A stretch of DNA of 64,000 nucleotides from Oscillospiraceae bacterium (GTDB lineage: Bacteria > Bacillota > Clostridia > Oscillospirales > Ruminococcaceae), in NCBI GenBank assembly GCA_031282245.1, contig JAITEB010000026.1, positions 1 to 64,000 on the forward strand, written 5' to 3'. The position numbers were made by a program, and so were the translations under genes. Below are positions 8,316-19,075 of the stretch, piece by piece. Below the pieces are notes generated by a model, which did no database searches, was not told the origin of the DNA, and worked only from the letters and a program-made list of their open reading frames with translations. The stretch's first letter is position 1. Each line of letters begins with the position of its first letter.

Positions 8316-9035
8316 TTATTCGGGCTCGGCTTCGGAGGCTTCCGCCTTTTTTATAAAGGCGTCTGACGCCCGCGTAAGGCAATCCTCGGCCTCGCTGCCC
8401 GAAAAACGGGCAAAATCCGCGGCGGCAAAGAGCAGCTCGCCCAGCGCTTTTGAAATTTTGTCTTTGTCGGCGGTTTCGGAAGCTTCCTTCAGCCCGGAAA
8501 GGCTTATTTCAAGTCCTTCTATGGCGTTATTTATATTATCGTAAGAAAAACCCAATTTATTAGCCCTTTTGCAAATTTTTTGAGCGCGCATAAGCGCGGG
8601 AAGCGTCTTTGCAACGGCGTCCAATGTCTGAGAATCCTTTGTCTGCTTCTTCTGGATTTTTTTGATGTTGTCCCAGTTTTTCAAAGCTTCTTCGGCGTTT
8701 TCGGCGCGCCTGTCCCCAAAAACGTGAGGATGGCGCTCAACAAGTTTTGCGCACAGCCCGCTTACAACATCGTCTATGCCAAAGCCGCCCTGCTCCTGTT
8801 CTATCCGGGCGTGGAAAACAACCTGAAGCAGCACGTCGCCAAGTTCCTCGCGGAGCAGGCCGGCGTCGCCAATGTCGATCGCTTCTGCGGCTTCGTAAAC
8901 CTCTTCGATAAAGTTATACCGGATGGACTGATGGGTTTGTTCCCTGTCCCAGGGGCAGCCTTCCTCGCCGCGCAGGATTTCCATCAGCCTTTTTAAATCC
9001 TCGAAAGAATAACTTTTTTTAAATGCAAATTCCAA
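8316..9035 (-). CDS. mazG: Nucleoside triphosphate pyrophosphohydrolase MazG
   Basis: Hydrolyses (d)NTPs to monophosphates and pyrophosphate for house-cleaning. The all-alpha NTP-PPase domain has GCPWDREQTHQSIR near the N-terminus and the metal-binding EEVYEAAEAI followed by EELGDVLLQVVFH. A second, weaker MazG repeat fills the C-terminal half. I choose TTG at 9035 (239 residues) because GGGAGG lies 6 bases upstream. An ATG at 9062 would add nine residues but has a poor ribosome site. Confidence 0.93.
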   Translation of the reverse strand: MEFAFKKSYSFEDLKRLMEILRGEEGCPWDREQTHQSIRYNFIEEVYEAAEAIDIGDAGLLREELGDVLLQVVFHARIEQEQGGFGIDDVVSGLCAKLVERHPHVFGDRRAENAEEALKNWDNIKKIQKKQTKDSQTLDAVAKTLPALMRAQKICKRANKLGFSYDNINNAIEGLEISLSGLKEASETADKDKISKALGELLFAAADFARFSGSEAEDCLTRASDAFIKKAEASEAEPE

Positions 9036-9130
9036 ACAAAGCCTCCCTTTGATAAAATGCATAAAAATGCGTGCCTGATGGGGAAGAAGTCCGCCTCCCC
9101 TGCAAAACAGATGCTTTGCATTAATATATA

Positions 9131-10969
9131 TTAAACTATTCTTTTACGCTTTTCAAGCCTTTTCAGTATTTTTTCTCCGCCGGGAAGCGAGGCGACGTCA
9201 TTTTTGGTAATTCCCCTGATCAGCAGCATTGCCAGAACATAAGCCAGCGCGCCGACGGCGATCGCGGCGAACGTTGAAATCCTTACGCCGAAATAGGGCA
9301 AAACCGCAAGATAGAAAAGTTTTGCGCTTACGCCGCAGACAACCCCGCCTATAAGCGGTTTGATAAATATTTTTATAAAATTAATAGTAATCCGCGTCTC
9401 TTTCAGAAGAGCGCTCAGCCCCGCCGCAACAATAAAAACATAGCATACAAGCGTCCCCCAGGTCGCCCCGTTTATATTAACGCCGGGTATGCTTACCAGC
9501 ATATTATTGCATATTATTTTCATAATGGAGCCGATAAACATAAACTTGACCGGCAGCATAGGCTTGCCGATAGCCTGAAGCATGGAACTTATCGGCGCCG
9601 CGATGGAGACGAATATAACGCTGATGCCCATCAGCGAAAGCAAAGGCGTCGCAAGCCTTGTTTCGACTGTGTCGTTAAAAAGCGAAACCATAACAGGACC
9701 CGCCATGGTGATAAGCCCGAAACCCGCCGGGATAGCAATCAGAGAAGTCATGCGCAGAACGGTTTCAACATTGCTCCTGACTTTTTTTTTGTCGCGCTGC
9801 GTCCATGCCAGCGTCACCGAAGGGAGCGCGCTAAGACCGAACGCGTGGGTCAGGCTTGGCACAATGCTGAAAATCGGGAACGTATTAGTATACACCCCGT
9901 ATAATTTTATAGGCAGATCCTCCGCCGAAAGCCCCTCTATCAGGCTTGCGTATTTTTCGGCCATAAAAGGCCCCGCTTTTTGTATCACTTTGCCAAGCTG
10001 ATATTGCAGCGTCAGAGTGTCGATCTGGCTGGTCAGAGAACCGACCATAGCCCCCAGGCATATCGGGACAGTAAAGAGCGCAAGCCGCTTAATCAGGGCT
10101 TTTGTTGGTGTCGGCCGCGGAGCCGACCGGATCTGGGCCTCAAGAATGCCGTCGCCCCTGATTTTATTATAAAAATAAAGGTAAATTATGCCGACAAGAG
10201 TGCTGATAGTGACCCCGAGAATAGCGGCCGTCGCGGCATAGGGCGCAATGGCCGAATATGCCCTTTCTTTTACGTCGATGGGGTTCCCCATAAACATGGA
10301 CTGCCCCATAACCGTGCCTTTTGTGAAGTACTCACGCTGCAGGGACACCAGGACAAAATAGCTGAGCGACACCCCCACAAGCACTTTTACAACCGCTTCT
10401 ATCACCTGCGAAATCGCCGTAGGCTTCATGTTGCGCAAACCCTCGTAATAGCCCCGATAAGAACTCATCATATATAAAAACAGGATAGAGGGCGCAAGAA
10501 ACATCAGCGGCAGATAATTAAACTCCGACGAAGAGAAATCCGACGTGGAAAGCGGCTTTGCTATAATCATCACGGCGCACATGCACACAACGCCCACCAG
10601 CGTGAAAATCCATACCGAAAGCCTTTTCAGCTTTTTAACGTCTTTGTAATATCCTTTTGAGACGCTTTCCGCAACCATGCGGGCAAGCGCGACTGGCATT
10701 CCCGCAATGGCGATAGCCGTAAACGTGTCAAAAATCTGATACGCATAGTAAAAATAGGCGTTTCCTTCCGCGCCCATGATGCGCGTGAGTGGTATTCTGA
10801 AAAACACTCCAAAAAAACGCGACACAATAGAAGCGCTTGAAAGTATGAAAGCCCCTTTGACAAGGCTTTGGCCGCCTGTTATTTTCTTTTTCGCGCTGCG
10901 TTGCGTCCTGGTTTTTTCGATTGTTTGAGCGCTGTCCCGAAACTGACTTTCCGCGGATCTGTCTTTCAA
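9131..10969 (-). CDS. SpoVB-like polysaccharide/lipid flippase (MATE-MurJ superfamily)
   Basis: Integral membrane protein of 612 residues with about 14 hydrophobic segments. It opens with a hydrophilic, basic tail of roughly 35 residues before the first membrane helix at SLVKGAFILSSASIVSRFFG, which is typical of the SpoVB/YabM branch of oligosaccharide flippases. These are thought to move lipid-linked peptidoglycan or cortex precursors across the membrane. The start is TTG at 10969 with GGAAGTGAG upstream. Gene order spoVB-like/mazG/hup/rqcP supports a yabM orthologue. Whether it acts in sporulation or vegetative wall synthesis cannot be told from sequence. Confidence 0.88.
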   Translation of the reverse strand: MKDRSAESQFRDSAQTIEKTRTQRSAKKKITGGQSLVKGAFILSSASIVSRFFGVFFRIPLTRIMGAEGNAYFYYAYQIFDTFTAIAIAGMPVALARMVAESVSKGYYKDVKKLKRLSVWIFTLVGVVCMCAVMIIAKPLSTSDFSSSEFNYLPLMFLAPSILFLYMMSSYRGYYEGLRNMKPTAISQVIEAVVKVLVGVSLSYFVLVSLQREYFTKGTVMGQSMFMGNPIDVKERAYSAIAPYAATAAILGVTISTLVGIIYLYFYNKIRGDGILEAQIRSAPRPTPTKALIKRLALFTVPICLGAMVGSLTSQIDTLTLQYQLGKVIQKAGPFMAEKYASLIEGLSAEDLPIKLYGVYTNTFPIFSIVPSLTHAFGLSALPSVTLAWTQRDKKKVRSNVETVLRMTSLIAIPAGFGLITMAGPVMVSLFNDTVETRLATPLLSLMGISVIFVSIAAPISSMLQAIGKPMLPVKFMFIGSIMKIICNNMLVSIPGVNINGATWGTLVCYVFIVAAGLSALLKETRITINFIKIFIKPLIGGVVCGVSAKLFYLAVLPYFGVRISTFAAIAVGALAYVLAMLLIRGITKNDVASLPGGEKILKRLEKRKRIV

Positions 10970-11335
10970 TGCATGCTCACTTCCAGCGTTTGTAAGTATT
11001 TTGGTAAATCACATTATATTATAACACTTTGATTTGGCTATTACAATCACAATAAAAATAAAATAATCTAAATACATGAAGAAATACCGGCCTGTTTTGC
11101 TTGATTATTATATAAATATTCTGCGCTTTCTTTCTGAACAGCTGTGTTTATAATTAAAGGGCTACAAGTTAAATTATTATCCTGTTTTTGTATATATTTA
11201 AAAAAATTAATTTCTTGCTCAACTATGCCGCAAAACCTTTACATTTGGCTTTTCGCGTTATATTATATAAGCAGACGCAGGCTTTTAATACGACAATTTT
11301 ATAAATAATAGTTTATATTTCTAAGGAGTGATAAA
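10970..11335. other. Divergent intergenic region, AT-rich
   Basis: A 366-bp AT-rich gap between the divergent spoVB-like and DUF4832 genes. It holds the promoter at 11238-11266 for the rightward gene. Beyond that I see AT-rich sequence only and no ORF or RNA structure. Confidence 0.6.
11238..11266 (+). promoter_or_regulatory. SigA-type promoter upstream of the DUF4832 gene
   Basis: TTTACA (11238-11243) and TATTAT (11261-11266) are spaced by exactly 17 bases. The start codon lies 69 bases further on, behind AAGGAGTG. Confidence 0.75.
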
Positions 11336-13039
11336 ATGCAACGCTCAAAACGCAAAAAAAAGAAAAAACTTTGCCCGATAACCCGGAGAAAGTTTGCCAT
11401 GTATTTCATGGCGCTGTTTATTATCTCGGTTTTATCGGTGGTAAGCAGCGACCTTTCGGCAAAAACCTCGTCACTGCAGGAACATTATTTGAGTCCCAAA
11501 AGCGAAGCGGTTTCGCTCAATCCTCTTAAAGGCTTTCTGCGAATGCAGGGCGATGCGGCTCCTACAATCGATTTCCCATATTCGCTGGAATTTGTTTTGC
11601 TGCCTTTGAGCGACGTTGTGAAAGGCCGCGGCGTGTATGACTGGTACGCTCTGGAAAACGCCTTGAATTCAGCGAAAAGCAAGGGCAGAAACGTTGTCTT
11701 GCGCTTTTTTATGGATCTGCCCAACGACGATCTGAACTTCCGGCCTTACAGCGGCATTCCCGCCTACCTGGTTGAAGAGGGGGGGATTATACGGCTTGGC
11801 AGCCCGGAAAAAAAAGAATGGGACAGTACAATTGCGCTGGTGAACAGCGTCGACCGCAACAAGCCGCTTACAGACGAGCAAAACGCCGCGCTTAACCGTA
11901 TGATGAGCTTCAAGAATCTACCCGCCGCAATCGAATATGATACGGGCGGCAGAAAAGGCGTTCGCCCGAACTATTTTAATCCGCAGGTGCAGGAATGCAT
12001 TCTTGATTTTGTGCAGGCGCTTGGCGCATATGACGCAAGGCCGGAAATCGCCGCGATAGAAGCGGGGCTTCTCGGTCCGTGGGGGGAATGGAACATCTCT
12101 ATCGCCGGGGATATTGTCCCCCACAAGGGCTACACCATGCACCCGGACTACACAGGCCCCAAGATAGAAAGTTCTTTTTTTCAGGAGCTTATGCAGAAAT
12201 TTTACCTCAATTTTCCCAGTAAGCATATACTTTTGAGAAACGCCCATTCGTTTGACGGCAGCAATACTTATATGCTGGAAACCCAGTTCGGTTTTCATAA
12301 CGATTTGTTTGGCATTGCTCCCAGAGACAGCGAAGGTTCGCGCTTTATGCAAAGCATTCAGGAGACGGCCAAAAAGCAATGGCAAAGCCATCCCATGGGC
12401 GGGGAATTAGGCCCGATTTTTGAAAGCCACGGCTTTGGGGATGGCTGGAACTCCTGCTTTTTCAGCCTGTCTGACGGTTCGGAAGCGCTTGACTATTACA
12501 TAGACAGCCCCGATTATGGCGAGGGGCGGCTGGACTTTTCCCGCGACATAAAAGACGAGCATACGTCATGGCTTCTTGTGCGTGAATCCGCCTGGTATCA
12601 GGGCGCGGAATACGCAAACGCGCTGAAAGCTTCGGCAAAGCTTGGCTACGACTTTGCGCTGACAAACGCCGCGTTTCATGATTCAATCCGCGAAGGCGAG
12701 GCGCTTGAGCTTAGCGTCGGCTTTGTAAACAGGGGAAACGCGCCGTTTTATTACGACTGGCCCGTCAGTATCGCCGTTTTTTACGAGGACGGGACAGAGG
12801 CGTTCAGCTATAATCCTTATTGGGATATTCGGGAAGTCGGGTCGGAGAGCGCCAACCGGTGGAGAACTTTCAGAACAAATGTGGAAAATCCGGCGCTGAC
12901 CGCCGGGAAATATTCGCTCAGGCTGAGAATTTCAAACCCAATGAATAATGGTCTGCCAATTGAGTTCGCCAACCAGGAAAGCCTTCAGGACGGGTCCGGC
13001 TGGGTTGTTCTGGGTGAGTTTGAGGTGAGGGCGGCGTAG
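11336..13039 (+). CDS. Secreted/anchored DUF4874-DUF4832 protein
   Basis: A 567-residue protein with a strongly basic N-terminus (RSKRKKKKK) and one hydrophobic segment at about residues 20-42, so it is probably exported or membrane-anchored. The following region resembles DUF4874 (LNPLKGFLRMQG, then EAGLLGPWGEWN, as in glycosidase-like TIM barrels). The C-terminal third resembles DUF4832, a beta-sandwich (RWRTFRTNVENPALTAGKY). Such proteins are often predicted to act on extracellular or surface polysaccharide, but no activity is established here. It has its own promoter and sits just before the glycogen genes. Family call is from motif memory, not a search. Confidence 0.75.
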   Translation: MQRSKRKKKKKLCPITRRKFAMYFMALFIISVLSVVSSDLSAKTSSLQEHYLSPKSEAVSLNPLKGFLRMQGDAAPTIDFPYSLEFVLLPLSDVVKGRGVYDWYALENALNSAKSKGRNVVLRFFMDLPNDDLNFRPYSGIPAYLVEEGGIIRLGSPEKKEWDSTIALVNSVDRNKPLTDEQNAALNRMMSFKNLPAAIEYDTGGRKGVRPNYFNPQVQECILDFVQALGAYDARPEIAAIEAGLLGPWGEWNISIAGDIVPHKGYTMHPDYTGPKIESSFFQELMQKFYLNFPSKHILLRNAHSFDGSNTYMLETQFGFHNDLFGIAPRDSEGSRFMQSIQETAKKQWQSHPMGGELGPIFESHGFGDGWNSCFFSLSDGSEALDYYIDSPDYGEGRLDFSRDIKDEHTSWLLVRESAWYQGAEYANALKASAKLGYDFALTNAAFHDSIREGEALELSVGFVNRGNAPFYYDWPVSIAVFYEDGTEAFSYNPYWDIREVGSESANRWRTFRTNVENPALTAGKYSLRLRISNPMNNGLPIEFANQESLQDGSGWVVLGEFEVRAA

Positions 13040-13257
13040 GGGGGCGCCCGGGCATGCGCGGCGGCTGTGAAATATTTTCGCAAACATACGTTCCCGATTT
13101 TTTTGTAAAAAAATTCATATTAAATGCTCTTGTGAATATATATAAAAAGTGATAAAATTAACTCATTAAAAATATCTATTTTTGTTGATAACGCTTAAAG
13201 CTAATTTTAAGTCTATAAATTTTGCACGATTTTTATTTGAAATTCACACAATCAACG

Positions 13258-13286
13258 TTGATGTTTCAGATATAATTTATTAAAAT
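13258..13286 (+). promoter_or_regulatory. Probable promoter of the glgC-glgD operon
   Basis: TTGATG (13258-13263) and TAAAAT (13281-13286) are spaced by 17 bases, about 87 bases before the glgC start. The 333-bp gap 13040-13372 is otherwise AT-rich with no ORF seen. Confidence 0.55.
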
Positions 13287-13372
13287 ATTTTATTATCGGA
13301 TAAGCTTGTCAAAACAGCCGTTTTATAAAAAATTTAATATAAATACAAATTTTACACAAGGAGGTAACGCTC

Positions 13373-14683
13373 TTGGCTACAAAAAAAGAATGGCTCGCAA
13401 TGCTGCTGGCCGGCGGTCAAGGCAGCAGGCTTTACACGCTGACAAAAAAAGTCGCCAAACCCGCCGTTCCTTATGGGGGAAAATACAGGATTATTGACTT
13501 CCCCCTCTCAAACTGCGTCAATTCCGGAATAGACACGGTTGGTGTGCTGACGCAGTATCAGCCTTTGCTGCTCAACGAATATATTTCCAACGGCATACCC
13601 TGGGATTTGGACAGGGTAAACGGCGGCGTGCATGTCCTTCCGCCATATCAGCGCTCTAAAAATTCGTCATGGTACAGCGGCACAGCCAACGCGATTCACC
13701 AGAACGTACACTTTATAGAACAGTACAGCCCTGAATATGTGGTTATTCTTTCCGGGGATCACATCTATAAAATGGACTATTCTAAAATGCTGGATTTTCA
13801 TAAAGAAAACAACGCCGACTGTACAATCGCCGTTCTTCAAGTCCCTATGGAAGAGGCGAGCCGCTTTGGTATTATGAACACTGACAAAGACTTTAAAGTT
13901 TACGAATTCCAGGAAAAGCCGAAACAGCCCAAAAGCAACCTTGCGTCCATGGGGGTTTATATTTTTACATGGACTGTACTGAAAAAATATCTGGCGGACG
14001 ACGACGCAAACCCGGATTCCGACAACGATTTTGGCAAGAATATTATACCCAACATGCTGGGCGACGGGAAGAGTCTTTACGCTTATCCGTTTGACGGCTA
14101 CTGGAAGGACGTAGGCACTATCGACAGCCTTTGGGAAGCGAATATGGACTTGCTTGATCCAAATGTCGAGCTGGAGCTGGACGACAGCGGCTGGAAAATT
14201 TATTCCCGCTCCCCCGCTCTTCCCCCGCACTTTATGTCCGAAACGGCGCACGTTCAGAATTCGCTGATAACAGAGGGCTGCGAGATTGCCGGCGAGGTCG
14301 ACTTTTCCGTTATATTTGCCGGCGTTGTGATAGAAGAAGGCGCAAAGGTTCATGACAGCATCGTAATGCCTCACACAGTCGTCAGGAAAGGCGCTGTGAT
14401 TGAATACTCTATTGTGGCCGAAAACGCCCTGATAGAAGAGGGCGCGCTTATCGGCAAACGTCCGGAGGACTGCGAGGACAAAGACCAGTGGGGCGTCGCG
14501 GTTATCGGGGAGAATGTCCGCGTCGGCAAGGGCGCGGTCGTCGCTCCAAAAGCCATGGTTGACGGGGACGTCCCGGACGCTCCGCCGCCTGCCCCGGAAG
14601 AGCCCTCCAAAGAACCCTCAAAAGAACCCTCAAAAGAAACTCCTGCAGAAAAAGCAAAGGGGGAAATAAAAAATGAAAAATGA
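13373..14683 (+). CDS. glgC: Glucose-1-phosphate adenylyltransferase, catalytic subunit
   Basis: Makes ADP-glucose from glucose-1-phosphate and ATP, the committed step of bacterial glycogen synthesis. The nucleotidyltransferase motif is [15 protein letters not shown], with [14 protein letters not shown], followed by the product-binding [10 protein letters not shown] and FQEKP regions and a left-handed beta-helix. It starts with TTG behind AAGGAGGT. The C-terminus ends in an unusual low-complexity tail of about 35 residues after VDGDVPDAP, with three EPSKE-type repeats, and is charged and probably disordered. It overlaps glgD by 11 bp, indicating translational coupling. In Firmicutes GlgC and GlgD form a hetero-oligomer. 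Confidence 0.96.
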   Translation: MATKKEWLAMLLAGGQGSRLYTLTKKVAKPAVPYGGKYRIIDFPLSNCVNSGIDTVGVLTQYQPLLLNEYISNGIPWDLDRVNGGVHVLPPYQRSKNSSWYSGTANAIHQNVHFIEQYSPEYVVILSGDHIYKMDYSKMLDFHKENNADCTIAVLQVPMEEASRFGIMNTDKDFKVYEFQEKPKQPKSNLASMGVYIFTWTVLKKYLADDDANPDSDNDFGKNIIPNMLGDGKSLYAYPFDGYWKDVGTIDSLWEANMDLLDPNVELELDDSGWKIYSRSPALPPHFMSETAHVQNSLITEGCEIAGEVDFSVIFAGVVIEEGAKVHDSIVMPHTVVRKGAVIEYSIVAENALIEEGALIGKRPEDCEDKDQWGVAVIGENVRVGKGAVVAPKAMVDGDVPDAPPPAPEEPSKEPSKEPSKETPAEKAKGEIKNEK

Positions 14684-15788
14684 AAACCTTGGAATTATTT
14701 TCTCCAATATGCACGACAGCGCGCTCGGCCAGCTTACGGAGTCGCGCACAACAAGCTCCATTCCGTTTGGGGGGAGATATAGGTTTATCGACTTCGTGCT
14801 TTCATCCATGGTGAATTCCAATATTTACTCTATCGGCGTTATAGCCAAAACGAATTATGAGTCCCTGCTGGATCATCTTGGCTCCGGGCGGGAATGGGAT
14901 CTTGCCCGCAAATCCGGCGGCCTGTATATTCTGCCGCCCTATGGCGTACAGGGCGCGGGAGTTTATCAGGGCAAGATTCAGGCGCTGTACGGCATGAAAG
15001 AATATATTGAGCGCACCCAGAGAAAATATGTCGTCATGACGGACACGGACGTTATATGCAATATTGACTTTAACGCGATAACAGAATTCCACAAAGAAAA
15101 AGAAGCGGACATGACGATAGTTTACATCAAGAAAAAGCTGAGCAAGGACGTTAAAAACGCGACCGTGTTTTCACTTAACGGCGAACAGCGCATAACTGAT
15201 GTGCGTATGCTTTCCGGAAGCGAAAGCGAGCAGAACCTGTCCGTGAATATCGTCGTGGCGGAAAAAGATTTGCTGATGCGCCTTGTTTCGGATGTTCACA
15301 GCCATGGTTTGTATGACTTTGACAGGGATATTCTGCAGCGCAGGCTGGACAGCCTTAACATATACGGCTATGAGTACAAAGATTATTTTGCCAAAATAGA
15401 CAACCTGAAAGACTATTTCCGGGCAAACCTGGACTTGCTTAAGCCCGACGTGCGCCGGCAATTGTTTTTGTCAAACCGCAATATTTACACAAAAGGCGCG
15501 GATCAGGTTCCGACCAGGTACGGCCTGGATTCCAGGATAACAAACTCGCTGATCGCCGACGGCTGCCTGATTGAGGGCGAAGTTAGAAACTCCCTGATTT
15601 CCCGCGGGGTTTACGTCGGCAAAGGCGCGCTTGTGGAGAACTCCGTGATTATGAGCAGCTGCCGGATTGAGCCTATGGCGCGCCTGAACTACTGCATTCT
15701 GGACAAAAACGCGCTTGTGACAAACAAGAAGATTCTTTCCGGGAGTGAAAACTATCCAAATTATATTGCGAAAAACGGCGTTGTATAA
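14673..15788 (+). CDS. glgD: Glucose-1-phosphate adenylyltransferase regulatory subunit
   Basis: GlgD is the GlgC paralogue that stimulates ADP-glucose synthesis in Firmicutes. The 371-residue protein keeps the fold ([18 protein letters not shown], then LYILPPYG). The N-terminal loop that is GGQGSR in GlgC reads [15 protein letters not shown] here, so it lacks the normal catalytic pyrophosphorylase loop. It begins inside the end of glgC. Confidence 0.95.
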   Translation: MKNENLGIIFSNMHDSALGQLTESRTTSSIPFGGRYRFIDFVLSSMVNSNIYSIGVIAKTNYESLLDHLGSGREWDLARKSGGLYILPPYGVQGAGVYQGKIQALYGMKEYIERTQRKYVVMTDTDVICNIDFNAITEFHKEKEADMTIVYIKKKLSKDVKNATVFSLNGEQRITDVRMLSGSESEQNLSVNIVVAEKDLLMRLVSDVHSHGLYDFDRDILQRRLDSLNIYGYEYKDYFAKIDNLKDYFRANLDLLKPDVRRQLFLSNRNIYTKGADQVPTRYGLDSRITNSLIADGCLIEGEVRNSLISRGVYVGKGALVENSVIMSSCRIEPMARLNYCILDKNALVTNKKILSGSENYPNYIAKNGVV

Positions 15789-15805
15789 AAATTATTTTTC
15801 AGCCT

Positions 15806-15829
15806 GAAAGCCCTCCGGGGCTTTCTTGA
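15806..15829 (+). terminator. Hairpin after glgD
   Basis: GAAAGCCC (15806-15813) pairs with GGGCTTTC (15818-15825) around a four-base loop. The following TTGATT is a weak U-tract, so it may only attenuate between glgD and glgA. Confidence 0.5.
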
Positions 15830-15908
15830 TTGTGGCGCTGCGGCCGCCGCGCGCGGAACAAAAGCAGTTGCTTTGCAAATCTAAAATAAATAAAGGAGAC
15901 GGGACTTT

Positions 15909-17339
15909 ATGAAGATTTTATTCGCCGCAAGCGAGGCCACGCCTTTCATTGCCTCCGGCGGCCTTGCGGACGTCGCGGGCAGCCTTCCCCGCGCCTTGCT
16001 GGACGAAGGCGCGGTCTGCCGAGTTATTATGCCCCTTTACAGCGCCATCAAGCCGGAGCTGCGCCAAAAGCTCAGATATATCGGAAATTTTACCGTGCCG
16101 GTCGCCTGGCGGGAGCAGTACTGCGGGCTTTTTGAAGCTCCGGCGAACGGCGTTAAATATTATTTTCTGGACAACGAATATTATTTCAGGCGCAACTCAA
16201 TCTATGGCTTTTACGACGATGCGGAGCGTTTTTCGTTTTTTTCGCGGGCGCTTGTGGAGGCTGTAAGGCATATTAATTTTATTCCGGACGTTCTGCACGC
16301 CAACGACTGGCAAACGGCGCTCGCGCCGGTTTATCTTGATTTTTGCTACAAAGAAAGAAATCCGGTTTATAATAATATAAAAACTCTGCTCACTATACAC
16401 AATATAGGCTATCAGGGGCAGTACGGCCCGGAACTGATGGAGTCGGTTCTGGGGATAGAGCCGAAATACTTTTCTGTTCTCGCCTGTAACGACGGCAGGG
16501 GCGGCCTTGATATAAACTTTCTTAAGGCGGGCATTGAGCGGGCCAATAAGATCAGCACGGTGAGCCGGACTTATGCCCGGGAGCTGCTCGACCCATGGTA
16601 TGCCCATGGGCTTGACGGCCTTTTGCGGGAGAGGTCGTTCAAGCTCAGCGGCATTCTCAACGGCATTGACACAAAGCTTTATAATCCGGGGACGGATACC
16701 GCCCTCTGGAAGAATTACAGCGCCGAAACGGTGGAGGATAAGTCCGTCAACCGTTCGGAGCTTTTGAAGAGCCTGAACCTGCCGGAAGACGGCAATTCAC
16801 TGGTTCTTGCAATGGTCACGCGCCTGGCCGCCCACAAAGGGCTTGACCTGGTAAAATATATCTTTGAGGAAATGCTTTCCCATGGAGTGCGGGTCATTAT
16901 TCTGGGCACCGGAGAAATGGTCTACGAGGGATATTTTGGCTATATGCAGGAGAAGCACCCCGACAAAGTGCGCTTTATTAACGGCTTTGTGCCCGACTTT
17001 GCCCGGAAAATTTACGCCGGGGCGGATGCGTTCCTGATGCCTTCCAAGTCGGAGCCTTGCGGCCTTTCTCAGATGATAGCCGCGCGCTACGGCACAATCC
17101 CGATTGTACGCGAAACGGGCGGCCTTGCCGACACTATCCGCGACGAGGGCGGCGAAAACCCAAACGGTTTTACCTTCAAGACATATAACGCGCATGACAT
17201 GCTGGGCGCGGTGGACAGGGCAAAAGGCGTTTTCAGCGACAAAGACCGCTGGCGGCGGCTTCAGCGCAACGCCATGAACTGCGATTTTTCCTGGGCAGTT
17301 TCGGCGAAACAGTATATTGATTTATATAATTCTCTTTAA
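15909..17339 (+). CDS. glgA: Glycogen synthase (ADP-glucose dependent, GT5)
   Basis: Transfers glucose from ADP-glucose to the growing alpha-1,4-glucan. The protein is 476 residues, normal for bacterial GlgA. The N-terminal ADP-binding motif, KTGGL in many homologues, reads ASGGLADVAGSLP here. HANDWQTAL follows near residue 131. The C-terminal GT-B catalytic segment contains KSEPCGLSQMIAARYG with the conserved Glu, then TGGLADTI. The ribosome site is AAAGGAGACGGG. Together with glgCD it supplies a synthesis pathway; glgB and glgP are not in the window. Confidence 0.96.
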   Translation: MKILFAASEATPFIASGGLADVAGSLPRALLDEGAVCRVIMPLYSAIKPELRQKLRYIGNFTVPVAWREQYCGLFEAPANGVKYYFLDNEYYFRRNSIYGFYDDAERFSFFSRALVEAVRHINFIPDVLHANDWQTALAPVYLDFCYKERNPVYNNIKTLLTIHNIGYQGQYGPELMESVLGIEPKYFSVLACNDGRGGLDINFLKAGIERANKISTVSRTYARELLDPWYAHGLDGLLRERSFKLSGILNGIDTKLYNPGTDTALWKNYSAETVEDKSVNRSELLKSLNLPEDGNSLVLAMVTRLAAHKGLDLVKYIFEEMLSHGVRVIILGTGEMVYEGYFGYMQEKHPDKVRFINGFVPDFARKIYAGADAFLMPSKSEPCGLSQMIAARYGTIPIVRETGGLADTIRDEGGENPNGFTFKTYNAHDMLGAVDRAKGVFSDKDRWRRLQRNAMNCDFSWAVSAKQYIDLYNSL

Positions 17340-17421
17340 AAATATAAATCCCGCGCGGGTTTCTTAATTTCCCGCAGAGGGCGGCAGGCTGCCGTCCCCT
17401 GCGTACATAATAGATTACCTC

Positions 17422-17450
17422 TTGCAAAAATTCTTCAAAAGCCGCATAAT
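17422..17450 (+). promoter_or_regulatory. Promoter of guaA
   Basis: TTGCAA (17422-17427) and CATAAT (17445-17450) with a 17-base spacer, 45 bases before the GTG start. No purine riboswitch-like structure was recognised in this 155-bp gap. Confidence 0.6.
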
Positions 17451-17494
17451 ATATAATAATATTTTTGATAATTTAAATAAAGGAGAGGTCTCCA

Positions 17495-19024
17495 GTGCAC
17501 CAGAAAATTTTAATCCTGGATTTCGGCGGGCAGTACAACCAGCTGATCGCCCGCCGCGTCCGGGAGGCGCATGTATACTGCGAAGTGAAGCCTTATTCAA
17601 TAAGTCTTGAAGAAATAAAAAAATTCGCCCCGGCGGGGATTATTTTCACCGGAGGCCCCAAAAGCGTTTATGAAAAGGGCGCGACGCTCTGTCCGCCGGA
17701 GATTTATTCGCTGGGGGCGCCTGTTCTGGGCATTTGCTATGGGGCTCAGCTTATGGCCTATCAGCTTGGCGGAAACGTTATTTCCGCCGAGCGCCGCGAA
17801 TATGGCCGGACACAGGTAGATTTTAAAACAGCTTCGCCGCTTTTTGATGGCTGCCCCGAGAGCGCCGTTGTCTGGATGAGCCACGGCGTTAAAATAGACA
17901 AGCCCCCGGAGGGTTTTGAAATTGTCGCGAAGAGCGAAGCCTGCCCCGTTGCCGCAATGGAAGACAGACAGAAGGATTTTTACGGCCTGCAATTTCACCC
18001 CGAAGTCAGGCACACTCAAAACGGTTTTAAAATTCTGAAGAATTTTTTATATAAAGTCTGCGGCTGCGCCGGCGACTGGCAAATGGCTGAATACGCCAAA
18101 ACCGCCATCGAGGGCATACGCCGCAAAGCAGGCGGAGGAAAAGTCCTGCTTGCGCTGTCCGGCGGAGTTGATTCCTCCGTTGCGGCGGCGCTTTTCTCAA
18201 AGGCCGTTGGGAAACAGCTCACCTGCGTTTTTGTCGACCACGGTCTTATGCGCAAAAACGAAGGCGACGAAATAGAGGCTGTTTTTGGCGGCGGCGATAT
18301 AAATTTTATACGCGTGAACGCCGGGGAGCGCTTTTTGGCCCGCTTGAAAGGCGTCTCCGAACCGGAGCGAAAGCGCAAAATTATCGGCGAGGAATTTATC
18401 CGCGTTTTTGAGGAAGAAGGCAAAAAAATCGGTTCGGTTGACTACCTTGCGCAGGGGACAATTTACCCGGATGTAATAGAGTCCGGCGCGGGGGACGCCG
18501 CCGTCATAAAGAGCCATCACAATGTCGGCGGTCTGCCGGATTTTGTCGATTTTAAAGAAATTATTGAGCCATTGCGGTTTTTATTTAAAGACGAAATCCG
18601 TCAGCTTGGGCGTGAACTGGGTCTGCCCGATTTTCTCGTCAGGCGCCAGCCCTTCCCGGGTCCTGGGCTTGCAATACGAATTATCGGCGAGGTCACAGAA
18701 GAAAGGCTCGAAATCCTACGCGAAGCGGACTGGATTTTCCGGGAAGAAATCGCCAAAGCCGGACTTGACGGGGAGATTCATCAATATTTTGCCGTTCTGA
18801 CGAATATGCGCTCCGTGGGCGTGATGGGCGACGAGCGGACGTATGATTACACGCTTGCGTTGCGTGGCGTAAACACCGATGATTTTATGACGGCGGATTG
18901 GGCGCGGATTCCTTTTGATATACTGGAGAAAATTTCTAATCGAATTGTCAATGAAGTGCCGCACATCAACCGCATTGTCTATGATATTACAAGCAAGCCG
19001 CCGTCTACCATTGAGTGGGAATAA
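17495..19024 (+). CDS. guaA: GMP synthase (glutamine-hydrolysing)
   Basis: Converts XMP to GMP using glutamine and ATP. The N-terminal class I glutamine amidotransferase domain (about 1-190) has LGICYGAQL with the catalytic Cys and LQFHPEV with the His and Glu. The central PP-loop ATP pyrophosphatase domain has [13 protein letters not shown] near residue 222. The C-terminal dimerisation domain contains [13 protein letters not shown] and ends in [10 protein letters not shown]. The length of 509 residues is standard. It starts with GTG at 17495 behind AAAGGAGAGG. A strong terminator follows. Confidence 0.98.
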   Translation: MHQKILILDFGGQYNQLIARRVREAHVYCEVKPYSISLEEIKKFAPAGIIFTGGPKSVYEKGATLCPPEIYSLGAPVLGICYGAQLMAYQLGGNVISAERREYGRTQVDFKTASPLFDGCPESAVVWMSHGVKIDKPPEGFEIVAKSEACPVAAMEDRQKDFYGLQFHPEVRHTQNGFKILKNFLYKVCGCAGDWQMAEYAKTAIEGIRRKAGGGKVLLALSGGVDSSVAAALFSKAVGKQLTCVFVDHGLMRKNEGDEIEAVFGGGDINFIRVNAGERFLARLKGVSEPERKRKIIGEEFIRVFEEEGKKIGSVDYLAQGTIYPDVIESGAGDAAVIKSHHNVGGLPDFVDFKEIIEPLRFLFKDEIRQLGRELGLPDFLVRRQPFPGPGLAIRIIGEVTEERLEILREADWIFREEIAKAGLDGEIHQYFAVLTNMRSVGVMGDERTYDYTLALRGVNTDDFMTADWARIPFDILEKISNRIVNEVPHINRIVYDITSKPPSTIEWE

Positions 19025-19032
19025 TTAAAACC

Positions 19033-19075
19033 ATCCTGGAAACTCGCTATTCATGCGGGTTTCCAGGATTTCTTC
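19033..19075 (+). terminator. Rho-independent terminator after guaA
   Basis: ATCCTGGAAACTCGC (19033-19047) pairs with GCGGGTTTCCAGGAT (19055-19069) with one G-U pair, followed by TTCTTCTT. Confidence 0.85.

Noticed and set aside
17340..17494. Possible purine riboswitch before guaA
   Set aside because: Only short GC-rich inverted repeats and a promoter were seen; no guanine-aptamer three-way junction pattern was recognised.
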